Assembly (NCBI GenBank): GCA_913058495.1
Contig: CAJXQC010000004.1
Coordinates: forward strand, 124,001-188,000
Length of the DNA: 64,000 nt
Source: an uncultured Balneola sp.
GTDB taxonomy: Bacteria; Bacteroidota; Rhodothermia; Balneolales; Balneolaceae
Reading direction: 5' to 3'
The notes under the pieces are model-generated. The model saw only the letters and a program-made list of their open reading frames with translations. It did not search any database and had not been told where the DNA came from. This document shows, piece by piece, positions 53,508-62,493 of this stretch; positions within the stretch are counted from its first letter, which is position 1, and every line of letters starts with the position of its first letter. A program made the position numbers and the translations under genes.

Positions 53508-54044
53508 TTATTGTTCTATTTCAATTCCAAGTTCCAATAAAACTTGTTCGTTTAAATTCCATTCCCCTCTAGCATAAACCATATAGATGTCACCTGATCT
53601 GTCAAATACAAAATCCAAACCATTTCTTTGAGCAACATTTCTAACAGCTGCAAATACTTGTCTCTGTATAGGTTCTAATAACTCTTTTTGTTTTTGAAAA
53701 TATTCTCCATCAGGACCAAATTTTTGTGCAGTGAAATTATCTAACTGTTTCTTCTTGGTATTTATTTCCTGAATCTTCTCTTTCTTGATCTCTTCTGTGT
53801 ACAGAATTTCCTTTGCAGCGTAATCTTCTTCAAGATTTTCTATTTCTAATCTTAATTCTTGAATTTCATTTTTCCAACCATCACTTAATACTTTCAATCT
53901 TTGTTCAATACCTGAATACTCAGGTATTTTAGAAAGCACAAAATCAGATTCGTAATACCCAATTTTTTGATCCTGGGCATAAACATTTCCTGACAAAATC
54001 AGAGTAAAGACAATGAGCCAAATATGTTTTTTTAACTTTTTCAT
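53508..54044 (-). CDS. OmpH/Skp family periplasmic chaperone, paralogue 1
   Basis: This 178-residue protein has a signal peptide (about 1-23, ending VYAQ), then KIGYYESDFVLSKIPEYSGI. The coiled coil at about 40-120 is rich in Glu and Lys, and the C-terminal LDFVFDRSGDIYMVYA closes the fold. The start overlaps the bamA stop (TAATG), so it is translated with bamA and is the closest partner by position. Confidence 0.9.
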   Translation of the reverse strand: MKKLKKHIWLIVFTLILSGNVYAQDQKIGYYESDFVLSKIPEYSGIEQRLKVLSDGWKNEIQELRLEIENLEEDYAAKEILYTEEIKKEKIQEINTKKKQLDNFTAQKFGPDGEYFQKQKELLEPIQRQVFAAVRNVAQRNGLDFVFDRSGDIYMVYARGEWNLNEQVLLELGIEIEQ

Positions 54045-56539
54045 TAAAATGGTGCGCCAATGTTAAATAAAAACTCCCACTCTCCTGCCGAAACAGCCGG
54101 GTTCGTTCCCTGTATACCATCAAATCTATACCCGTAACTCAAATCAACTAATCCTAAAATAGGCAGGAATAATCTAACTCCGAAACCTGTAGAACGTTTT
54201 AACTCAAAAGGATCATATTCTGAAAAACTTAAATAGGAATTACCTGCATCAAAGAAAGTATAAGGTATTAGCTGTAACTGTTCAGTTTGCACCGCAGGGT
54301 ATCGCATCTCCAGTGTAAATTTATTATATAAACGACCTCCTACCTGTATACCATCAACAAAAGGAGCAATGCTTTGTCCAATCCCACCCGGATAACCTCG
54401 CATATCTATATTGTCATATAAAAAACTTTGTCTTTGTTGAAGTTGAGTACCACCTACTAAAAACCTTTGGAAATCACTTCTGTTAGAAACTGTAAAATAT
54501 CCAATATAGCCAAAGTCTGCAGTTGTTGTAAGCACCAACTTCTGAACTAATGGGAAGTGACTCTGATAACCCGATTTAATTTTGTAATAGTCTGAGAACC
54601 CTTCTATTGGTAACGCTACTTCACCAGATAAACTGATCTTAGAACCCAAAGAAGGAGATATCGGATTGTCTAATGAGTTTCTTTCAATTCTTTGCTCTAA
54701 AGTAATTGAATTAGATACACCTGCTGTTTGGAAACTGGAACCCTCACTCACATCATATAACTGGTAACCTAAAGTTGTACGTGTTGAGAAATAATCATCA
54801 GGCCATTTCAATCTTTTTCCAATAGAAATGCTACCAGTGAACAGTTCTGTTTTCCCTGTGCTAAATGCTGAAGTTGAATTAATGAGATTGTACGACAAGT
54901 TAAGCCCCAAAGAAGTTGGCTTACCTGAAAGCCATGGTTCTACAAAATTTATAGAATAGCTTTGATAACCTTGACCGGTAACCTGAACTCCTAAAGAAAG
55001 TTTTTGACCGTCTCCGGAAGGAATTGGTTTCCAACCTCCTTTTTCAAATGCTCTTTTTATTGAAAAGTTATTAAAATTTACTCGAGCGGAAATTATGGCT
55101 CCAATTGTTTGACCTCCATATCCTCCGGAAAATTCAAAATTATCAGTAGAAACCGATTCATCTAAACTATATGTTACGTCAACAGTTTTATTCCCACGGT
55201 CAGGTAAAACATCAGGCTGAATGCTCTGGGCATCAAAATATCCCAATGTTCCTAATTCCCTTATTGTTCTGATAATAGCTTCTCGGCTATACTTATTACC
55301 CGGTACTGTCCGTAAGGTTCTTCTTACAACATCGTCATGAGTTTTCGTATTTCCTGTAAATGAAACCTCAGATATAGTTGCGATTTCATCTTCATAAATA
55401 TCTATATGTATATCAACAGAGTCTTCTCCAGCTTTATCAATAGTAGGAATAGCTTGAAAAAACAGATATCCGATGTTCTGATATAAAGAAGTTACATCAG
55501 TACTGCTTTGGTTTAAATTTAGGTTTGTTTCAAATTTCTCTTCATCAAAAACGTCTCCTTTTCCAAAGTCTAACGCTCCGGTTAATTGCTCATCTGTGTA
55601 TACAGTATTACCCTCCCAGGTAATCTTTCTTACTTTATATTGAGGACCTTCTTCAAGTTTAATAGTAACACCAACTCCATCCAAGTCTTTCACATAATTA
55701 TATATAAATACAGAATCACTCAACACCCTTACATCAGAGTATCCGTTTTTTCTATAAAAAGATAATACGTTATTAACTCCCTCTTCAAAATCGCTTTGTT
55801 TGTATACTTTTTTGGAAAGAAATTTCCACCATTTATCTTCTTTAAGTGGCTTCATTTTTTTTGTAAGCTTTTTATCTGAAAATGCTTCGTTTCCTTCAAA
55901 CTTTATGTCTTTGATCTCCAGCCTGACTCCGGCGTCTACATTGAAAATTAACCTTCCTCTGTTATTTAAATTTTCAGCTTTTTCAATCTTAGCATCTACT
56001 TTTGTATACCAGTAGCCTTTTTCTTTATAGAACCTATTAATTGTATTTTTAGCTTTTGCAATAATAGCTTCTGTTATAGCTACTCCGGGAGTAATCAAAA
56101 TTAATTCTTCAAGATCTCTTCTTTGTGATCTTTTCACCCCTTCTATTTTATATTCAATTAAAGTCGGTTTCTCGGTTACTTTAATAATCAAGCTGATTTC
56201 AGATAAACTTATTTCTTCAATAAGCACTTCAACATCGGCAAACAAACCGGAACGAAACAGCCTCTTTATTGCATCAGGAATATCTTCTCCGGGGTAAGTG
56301 ATCTGTCTTCCAATTGTTAAAGAGCTGGCATTTATTATAAACTGTTCTCTTGTACTTTCATTTCCATCTACCTTAACAGATTTAATTGTGTATTCCTGAG
56401 GAGTGGTTTGGGTTGGGTCTGTAATTTCAAAAGTATCCTGAGCTTTTGACTCGTGCATAAATGTCCCTAAAATTAACACACAAACTGAGGCAATAAATAT
56501 TCTTTTCAACAAACTATATACTTCTTTTTTAAGGTTCAC
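54044..56539 (-). CDS. bamA: Outer-membrane protein assembly factor BamA
   Basis: This 831-residue Omp85-family protein inserts beta-barrels in the outer membrane. A leader (about 1-33) is followed by five POTRA domains (about 50-420; for example IKSVKVDGNESTREQFIINA and VKVTEKPTLIEYKIEGVK) and a 16-strand barrel with the Omp85 motif region FLVGGTQLQQRQSF and NIDMRGYPGGIG. It ends in a phenylalanine. The start is GTG, overlapping the uppS stop by 4 bases; a TTG a little downstream is a possible alternative. It is in one transcript with uppS and three skp genes. Confidence 0.97.
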   Translation of the reverse strand: MNLKKEVYSLLKRIFIASVCVLILGTFMHESKAQDTFEITDPTQTTPQEYTIKSVKVDGNESTREQFIINASSLTIGRQITYPGEDIPDAIKRLFRSGLFADVEVLIEEISLSEISLIIKVTEKPTLIEYKIEGVKRSQRRDLEELILITPGVAITEAIIAKAKNTINRFYKEKGYWYTKVDAKIEKAENLNNRGRLIFNVDAGVRLEIKDIKFEGNEAFSDKKLTKKMKPLKEDKWWKFLSKKVYKQSDFEEGVNNVLSFYRKNGYSDVRVLSDSVFIYNYVKDLDGVGVTIKLEEGPQYKVRKITWEGNTVYTDEQLTGALDFGKGDVFDEEKFETNLNLNQSSTDVTSLYQNIGYLFFQAIPTIDKAGEDSVDIHIDIYEDEIATISEVSFTGNTKTHDDVVRRTLRTVPGNKYSREAIIRTIRELGTLGYFDAQSIQPDVLPDRGNKTVDVTYSLDESVSTDNFEFSGGYGGQTIGAIISARVNFNNFSIKRAFEKGGWKPIPSGDGQKLSLGVQVTGQGYQSYSINFVEPWLSGKPTSLGLNLSYNLINSTSAFSTGKTELFTGSISIGKRLKWPDDYFSTRTTLGYQLYDVSEGSSFQTAGVSNSITLEQRIERNSLDNPISPSLGSKISLSGEVALPIEGFSDYYKIKSGYQSHFPLVQKLVLTTTADFGYIGYFTVSNRSDFQRFLVGGTQLQQRQSFLYDNIDMRGYPGGIGQSIAPFVDGIQVGGRLYNKFTLEMRYPAVQTEQLQLIPYTFFDAGNSYLSFSEYDPFELKRSTGFGVRLFLPILGLVDLSYGYRFDGIQGTNPAVSAGEWEFLFNIGAPF

Positions 56540-57366
56540 TTATTTTTATTTTTTAATAAACGGGCTGCCAACCCTTTTTCGTCTTCAGATTGTTTAACTT
56601 TTCCAAATCTTCTATCGCGACTTTGATAGGACTCGATAGCTTTATACAACTCATCTCTTCTGAAATCCGGCCAAAATTGTTCTGTTATGTATAATTCAGA
56701 ATATGCAAGCTGCCATAAAAGAAAATTACTAATTCTATATTCTCCACTCGTTCTTATTATAAGATCGGGATCAGGAACTTCTGCTGTTGAAAGATGATCA
56801 GCAATCATTTGGTCATTTATCAAAGTAGGATCGAGTCTGCCTTCTTTTACATGAGTTGCAATTTTCTTTACGGCTTCAGTTATATCCCATCTTCCGGAAT
56901 AACTTAACGCCAAACATAATTGAAGACGATCATTATTCTCGGTTAGTTCTATAGCTTCTTTTAATTGCTTCTTACAATCATCAGGGAATCGATCGGTTTG
57001 TCCAATAGTTACTAGCCTGATATTATTCTCATGCAGATTGTCAGCTTCTTTCCTCAATGAAGAAACAAGTAATCTCATCAATCCCCGAACTTCAGCTGAA
57101 GGTCTCCCCCAATTTTCAGTAGAAAATGCGTACAGAGTTAAATACTTAACTCCCAGCTGAGCGCAGGACTCCGTAATATCTCTTACCGAATCAACACCTA
57201 CTTTGTGTCCATGCAACCGTATACTTCCTTTACTACGAGCCCATCGTCCATTGCCATCCATAATTATAGCAATATGCTCCGGAATCTCTCCGGACTTATT
57301 CAGCTCCAGTTGTTTTTTCTGGTCTGCTTCTGACTGTTCAGTATTTGTTAACGTAAGTTTTTTCAA
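56536..57366 (-). CDS. uppS: Isoprenyl transferase (undecaprenyl diphosphate synthase)
   Basis: This enzyme makes the C55 lipid carrier for wall and LPS synthesis. The 276 residues carry the catalytic IAIIMDGNGRWARSKG with its aspartate, then RLHGHKVGVDSV, YLTLYAFSTENW, and the late PDLIIRTSGEYRISNFLLWQ with FRRDEL-type residues. An N-terminal extension of about 30 residues rich in Gln and Glu is not part of the core. It starts 70 bases after ribH ends and overlaps bamA by 4. Confidence 0.97.
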   Translation of the reverse strand: MKKLTLTNTEQSEADQKKQLELNKSGEIPEHIAIIMDGNGRWARSKGSIRLHGHKVGVDSVRDITESCAQLGVKYLTLYAFSTENWGRPSAEVRGLMRLLVSSLRKEADNLHENNIRLVTIGQTDRFPDDCKKQLKEAIELTENNDRLQLCLALSYSGRWDITEAVKKIATHVKEGRLDPTLINDQMIADHLSTAEVPDPDLIIRTSGEYRISNFLLWQLAYSELYITEQFWPDFRRDELYKAIESYQSRDRRFGKVKQSEDEKGLAARLLKNKNK

Positions 57367-57436
57367 AAATTATAGCTGATTTTCAAGCCTTAAAAAATAG
57401 GCTAATAATCGCCATATATCAAGGCGAGAAATATTT

Positions 57437-57907
57437 TCAATTATTTAATTTTTGTTGCAGCGATATCATTTCTAAAACAGCTAACGCAGCTTCTCCGCCT
57501 TTGTTTCCTTTGTCTCCTACTCTTTCTATAGCCTGTTTAACATCATCGGTTGTTAGCACACCGAATGCTACAGGTTTTTTTGAGGCGAGATTTATATCCA
57601 TAATCCCTCTGGTTACCGCGTCACAAACGTATTCAAAATGTGGTGTACCTCCTCTAATCACTACACCCAAAGCTATTATACCATCTACAGGTTTGCTGTC
57701 TAACATACTTTCGATAGCTAAAGGAAGTTCAAAAGAACCGGGACAACGAGAAACTATAATATCAGTTTCCTTAATTCCATTTCCTTTCAATGCTTTTAAA
57801 GCTCCTTGTAACATCCGTTCTGTTATAGAAGAATTCCATCTTGATACAACGATCCCAATCTTTACACCTTCAGGGTTAGTATTTCCTTCTATGTATGTAA
57901 TACTCAT
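57437..57907 (-). CDS. ribH: 6,7-dimethyl-8-ribityllumazine synthase
   Basis: This is the penultimate enzyme of riboflavin synthesis; it joins the ribityl-diaminouracil with dihydroxybutanone phosphate and assembles as pentamers or 60-mers. The 156 residues contain IGIVVSRWNSSIT, the substrate loop RCPGSFELPLAIE, and GVVIRGGTPHFEYVCDAVT with the catalytic histidine. It is the last of the mltD-S41-PHP-ribH run, starting 1 base after the PHP gene. Other rib genes are not in the window. Confidence 0.96.
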   Translation of the reverse strand: MSITYIEGNTNPEGVKIGIVVSRWNSSITERMLQGALKALKGNGIKETDIIVSRCPGSFELPLAIESMLDSKPVDGIIALGVVIRGGTPHFEYVCDAVTRGIMDINLASKKPVAFGVLTTDDVKQAIERVGDKGNKGGEAALAVLEMISLQQKLNN

Positions 57908-57908
57908 A

Positions 57909-58760
57909 CTATTCTTTTACTAAAATGGTTTGTTTTCTTTGATCTGTCATTCTTTTCATTGAATCCACGTACTTTTGAGCGATGGCAACAATTCCCACAT
58001 GTGAATGACCTGTTCCAATACTTCCGTGATAATCACTTCCACCGGTCTTTAACAAGGATTTCATGTCACAAAAATTTGAATAAAATTCCTGTCTTCTGAA
58101 ATTATGACTTGGATGAATGCATTCCAATCCATCTATCCCTAAACTTACGAATTCTTCAATTTCATCTTCAGAATAAAGCCTTCCCGGATGGGCCAATATA
58201 GCTGCTCCACCTACATTTTTTATCATTTGAATTGCTTCGCCGGAAGAAGGATAAGAGTTCTTGATTTCACCCAATTTTTCATTACTTAAATATAGCTCAA
58301 AAGCTTCATTAAAACTTGACACATATCCTTTATCAATCAGTATTTTTGCAAGATGAGGTCTGCCTAAATTCCCACCCGCAGCTTCTGCCCAAACCTCCTG
58401 GTAGTCAATATCTATCTTACGCTTATTCAGTGTGTTTATGATCCCTTTTATTCGAGCTGTTCTTTTATTCCTCTGATTATTCAAAAAATCATCAAAGTAA
58501 TTGGTTTCTGTTTCAAAACAGTAAGCCAGAATATGCGCTTCCCTTTCTTTAAAAACTGTAGTTACTTCTACTCCGGGTATTAATTCAATCCCGCTTTCTT
58601 CTGCGAATGGCTTTGCGATTTTAAACCCTTCAAAAGTGTCGTGATCAGTAATTGATACTGTTTTCAATTTCTTGGATACAGCCAGTTTTATCACCTCTTC
58701 CGGAGATAATTTCCCATCTGAACAAGTAGTGTGAATATGAAGATCTGCTTTCTGCGGCAT
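57909..58760 (-). CDS. PHP domain protein (RNase AM/TrpH-like phosphoesterase)
   Basis: This 283-residue metal-dependent phosphoesterase has the PHP motifs in order: ADLHIHTTCSDGKLSPEE, VSITDHDTFEGFKI, IPGVEVTT, then AILAHPGRL and a final GSDYHGS with the last ligands. The arrangement resembles YciV/TrpH, which degrades short oligoribonucleotides or 3',5'-nucleoside bisphosphates. Substrate here is inferred by family only. It overlaps the S41 gene stop by one base (TAATG). Confidence 0.87.
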   Translation of the reverse strand: MPQKADLHIHTTCSDGKLSPEEVIKLAVSKKLKTVSITDHDTFEGFKIAKPFAEESGIELIPGVEVTTVFKEREAHILAYCFETETNYFDDFLNNQRNKRTARIKGIINTLNKRKIDIDYQEVWAEAAGGNLGRPHLAKILIDKGYVSSFNEAFELYLSNEKLGEIKNSYPSSGEAIQMIKNVGGAAILAHPGRLYSEDEIEEFVSLGIDGLECIHPSHNFRRQEFYSNFCDMKSLLKTGGSDYHGSIGTGHSHVGIVAIAQKYVDSMKRMTDQRKQTILVKE

Positions 58761-60400
58761 TAGTTCTTGCCTGAAAGTAAAGACTCTATCTGCTCTGGAT
58801 TATTGATAAGATCAATTGCCGATTTAAGTTGCTCATCTTTGGAAAGAGATGCGTCAGTTCTAACTGTTTGCCCCCCACTTCTGGCTTTTAGTTCCAGCCA
58901 GATCATTTTCTCAACAAATTCCTTACTTCGATTCAGATCCTGCTCTTTTTGAACTTCAATAAGCTTCCTGAGTTCATTAATTTGTAATTCAGCTCCTTCA
59001 ACTTCTGAAAGATCATTTTGTATTACATCTAAGTAATCTTCTGTTTCATTAGCAAAACTGAATTCAATTTCATCCAGAAAAATTTTGAATTCTTCAAATA
59101 TGCCTTCCGGTATATTTTCAAAATCAGCGTCCGCATTTTCTGCGTAATACTCTGTAGTAAAATCAAAAACAGCTCCTTTTTGGAGTAAAGAAATCTCAAT
59201 TAAACTCGGCTCATCAATTTTCACAACTACATCAGGCTCAATGCCCCTGCCTTCATTAACGATTCTTCCATTTTTTGTCTTATAAACCGTTGAAGATGTC
59301 TCCCTCTTTACAACTCCTGAATTCCTTCCCTCATGAGTATAATCAATTGACTGAATACTTCTTCCGCTCGGAATATAGTAACGAGCTATTGTAACTTTTA
59401 AAGAAGTGTTATAAGGAAGGGGTTTTACAATTTGAACTAATCCTTTACCGAAACTCTGTTCTCCCACAATAACTGCTCTGTCCAGATCCTGAAGAGCGCC
59501 GGAAACTACCTCTGAAGCACTTGCACTTCCTCCGTTTACTAAAACTACAACAGGTTTGTTAAAAAAGATGGGTTCTTTTGTAGAAAATGTTTGATTATAC
59601 TCGGCTATTCTCCCTCGGTTTTCAACTACCATTAAACCGGGTTCTACAAATTTATCTATAATAGAAACAGCTTCCTGAAGAATCCCTCCGGGATTGTCTC
59701 TGAGATCGAGCACTAAACCTTTAAGTGTTGTCTCATTTCTCAATTCAATTAATGAACTTCTTACTTCATCAGCAGATCTTAAACCAAACTGACTTAACTT
59801 TATGTAACCAATATCTTTTGAATCACCAATCAAGGTAGTATGAGAAACATTCTTTACTTCTATTCTCTGTCTGGTCAATTCAAAATCAAGAGTTTGACTA
59901 ACTCCAAAACGTTGAATTGAAATTGTAACTTTTGATCCAACCTCACCAACAGTTAATGTTTGAACCTCCTCCGGTTGTAGATTCTCCGTAGATATTCCAT
60001 CAATAGCAATGATTTCATCCCCGGCTCTTAAGCCACTTCTCTCCGCAGGTCCGCCCTCTGTTGGTGCAATAATCACTACTTTATCATCTCTGTATCCTGC
60101 TTCTATACCTATACCAGCATAGTTTCCACGGGATAATATTTCAGCCTGCTCATTTTGAGATTCATTATAGATAACGGTGTACGGATCTAGTGTTTCAAGC
60201 ATTGCATCCAAACCTATTCTCATAAGTTTTTCGGGATCAACCTGATCAACATAATCCAGAGCAACATTTTCATACGTTTTACTGAAAATGGAAAAATTCT
60301 TTTTTATCAGAAAATAGATATCTGTTTGCTGAGCATTAGCTGTATTTGCAGAAATGATAAAACATATCAGTAATAAACTAACGCTAAGTACCTTTTTCAT
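58760..60400 (-). CDS. S41 family C-terminal processing peptidase
   Basis: This 546-residue exported serine protease has a signal peptide (about 1-24, ending NAQQ) and a PDZ domain at about 95-165 (YAGIGIEAGYRDD, GLRAGDEIIAIDG). The catalytic domain contains LRDNPGGILQEAVSI, then VNGGSASASEVVSG with the nucleophile serine and VGEQSFGKGLVQ with the lysine. The C-terminal helical extension (about 410-546) is charged. Such enzymes trim periplasmic and wall-related proteins, and here the neighbour is a lytic transglycosylase, 2 bases upstream. Confidence 0.94.
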   Translation of the reverse strand: MKKVLSVSLLLICFIISANTANAQQTDIYFLIKKNFSIFSKTYENVALDYVDQVDPEKLMRIGLDAMLETLDPYTVIYNESQNEQAEILSRGNYAGIGIEAGYRDDKVVIIAPTEGGPAERSGLRAGDEIIAIDGISTENLQPEEVQTLTVGEVGSKVTISIQRFGVSQTLDFELTRQRIEVKNVSHTTLIGDSKDIGYIKLSQFGLRSADEVRSSLIELRNETTLKGLVLDLRDNPGGILQEAVSIIDKFVEPGLMVVENRGRIAEYNQTFSTKEPIFFNKPVVVLVNGGSASASEVVSGALQDLDRAVIVGEQSFGKGLVQIVKPLPYNTSLKVTIARYYIPSGRSIQSIDYTHEGRNSGVVKRETSSTVYKTKNGRIVNEGRGIEPDVVVKIDEPSLIEISLLQKGAVFDFTTEYYAENADADFENIPEGIFEEFKIFLDEIEFSFANETEDYLDVIQNDLSEVEGAELQINELRKLIEVQKEQDLNRSKEFVEKMIWLELKARSGGQTVRTDASLSKDEQLKSAIDLINNPEQIESLLSGKN

Positions 60401-60402
60401 AA

Positions 60403-62391
60403 CTATTGCTTACCTATTTTCAGAACCTGACCTACTACTATAGTTGAGCCTGAAATACCGTTTAAACTTCTCAATGAAGAAACGCTTACTCCAAAACTCT
60501 CCGCAATTTCACCCAGTGTATCATTTTTACGAACAGTATAGGTTTTAAACCCGTTTGAAGTTCCTGAAGCGGAGGCTAACAGAATATTTTCGCCTCTTCT
60601 TTGCTTCCTTTCCAACTCCTGCTTATTACTGTAGCTCATTGAATTTACTTTTTCATAATGAGCCTTATTTTGTGAAGAAACATAAACTGTCAGGTTTTGT
60701 CCAACACGAATTGTGTTTCCGATTCCATTCCAAGCTCTGATCTCAAAAGCTCTCACATCATACCATTCAGCAATATGCCCGATAGTATCTCCTGTTTTTA
60801 CCTTGTAAGTCAATTTTGTTGAATTTGATGGTGCACTTGAGCGAGTTGATGTAGATCGGGACCTGCTTGTATTTGTAATATTCGTAGGACGATTGGCAGA
60901 AATTTTTCCTGCGCTCCCTGCGGGCAATGGAATTACAAGCTTTTGCCCCGGATGAATTACATTTGAAAGGTTGTCGTTACTGGCATAAATACCACGAACT
61001 GTTGTTCCATATTTTTGAGCAATAAGCCCAATAGATTCGCCTCTTCTAACAGTATGTTCTGTCATATCCTGAGCGCGGTTGTCTTTCGGGATTTCCTTAT
61101 AAGCGATCAGAAATTCTTCTTTTTTCCCTGTCGGTATCTTAAGTGGATATTTATTACCCGGAGGTGTAGCCCATCGTAAAAGTTCCGGGTTAAAGTCTTT
61201 CAATTCATCTACTGAAATTCCGGTTGCTTCTGCAAGAGCATCTAAAGGCATCAATCCATCCACCTCAACAACTTCATAGCTATATGGTTCTCCTTCATAC
61301 TTTCTCTCAAAACCAAATTCTTCAGGATTTAATCCGATCATGGCTGTAGCTATAAAGCCAGGAACATATCCTCTCGTTTCTCTTGGCAAATAAGGATAAG
61401 CTTCCCAGTAGTCTTTTTTCCCTCCTGCCCGAGTGATAGCACGATTTAACCCTCGAGGGCTAATATTGTAGTTTGCCATTGCTAAATGCCAATCTCCCCA
61501 AATATCATAAAGATCTCTTAAGTGGCGTGCCGCTGCACGTGTCGCTTTTTCAGGATCTCTTCTTTCATCAACCCACCAGTTCACTTCCAGTCCATAAACT
61601 CTTCCGGTTGCTGCAATAAACTGCCACATACCAACTGCCGCAGCCCAACTTCTCGCTTTAGGGTTTAATCCACTTTCAATAAAAGCCAAATACGCCAACT
61701 CAGAAGGTACTTTTTCTTCTTTAAAAATTTTCTGGATCATCGGCATATACGTTTCAGAACGTTGTAACCAAAGCTCCATAACTTCAGGTCTTTTAAGAGT
61801 GTAGTACACTAAACTATTTGTTACATACCTATTCTGAATTAAAGGAACATCAGTTTTAGTGAGCATTACATCTTTTGGAAAATCAAAATCTTCATTCAGA
61901 TAGGCATCATCATCTGCGAAAAGTTCTTCCTGAATCGCAAAAATTTCTCCTTGTGGTTCATTAGCCGATTCTGAAATACCGTAAAACTGTCGATATTCTG
62001 TTATTACCGCCCTGGAAAGCTCAATGAATCGACGATCAGATCTCAACTCCGGATAATCATCCAATAACGCCTGAGATGCATTTACGGCATCGTTGATATG
62101 CGTTTCTGCCTCAAGTGGATTATCATCGAGCTGTGACTCCAAACTCAGTACATGTAACTGATAAATATCAGTCACCCTTCTTAAAATATCTTTTTGAAAA
62201 GAATCCAGTTCTAAGGTTACAGGATTCCGTTCCGGTTCAACCTCAATAACCTTATTTTCCAAAGGATTTGGAACCGGCAAAAGACGCAATGGCATCTTTT
62301 CAGTTTTAATGATTGTTGAATCTTGCGCAAAAATAGATGCAGTGCTAAAAAAAAGTGCACCGCATAAAGTGATTTTAAAAATTTTATGCAT
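60403..62391 (-). CDS. Membrane-bound lytic murein transglycosylase D-like protein with three LysM domains
   Basis: This 662-residue exported enzyme has a signal peptide (1-22, ending IFAQ). The SLT/GH23 domain (about 220-360) shows LAFIESGLNPKARSWAAAVG, with the catalytic Glu, then MWQFIAATGRVYGL and MANYNISPRGLNRAI. Three LysM modules follow, including HTVRRGESIGLIAQKYG, YKVKTGDTIGHIAEWYD and YTVRKNDTLGEIAESFG. The modules bind glycan while the catalytic domain cleaves with 1,6-anhydro product. It heads the minus-strand run, with a TACTTTTA promoter-like sequence upstream. Confidence 0.94.
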   Translation of the reverse strand: MHKIFKITLCGALFFSTASIFAQDSTIIKTEKMPLRLLPVPNPLENKVIEVEPERNPVTLELDSFQKDILRRVTDIYQLHVLSLESQLDDNPLEAETHINDAVNASQALLDDYPELRSDRRFIELSRAVITEYRQFYGISESANEPQGEIFAIQEELFADDDAYLNEDFDFPKDVMLTKTDVPLIQNRYVTNSLVYYTLKRPEVMELWLQRSETYMPMIQKIFKEEKVPSELAYLAFIESGLNPKARSWAAAVGMWQFIAATGRVYGLEVNWWVDERRDPEKATRAAARHLRDLYDIWGDWHLAMANYNISPRGLNRAITRAGGKKDYWEAYPYLPRETRGYVPGFIATAMIGLNPEEFGFERKYEGEPYSYEVVEVDGLMPLDALAEATGISVDELKDFNPELLRWATPPGNKYPLKIPTGKKEEFLIAYKEIPKDNRAQDMTEHTVRRGESIGLIAQKYGTTVRGIYASNDNLSNVIHPGQKLVIPLPAGSAGKISANRPTNITNTSRSRSTSTRSSAPSNSTKLTYKVKTGDTIGHIAEWYDVRAFEIRAWNGIGNTIRVGQNLTVYVSSQNKAHYEKVNSMSYSNKQELERKQRRGENILLASASGTSNGFKTYTVRKNDTLGEIAESFGVSVSSLRSLNGISGSTIVVGQVLKIGKQ

Positions 62392-62493
62392 ACTCGTCTA
62401 TAGTTTAAATCTCGCTAAAAGTACTAAATTAAAGGCTTAATTATTGCAAAAAGGCGTTTTTAATCCCCAGTTTTCAACCTTGAAAAAGCGTGG

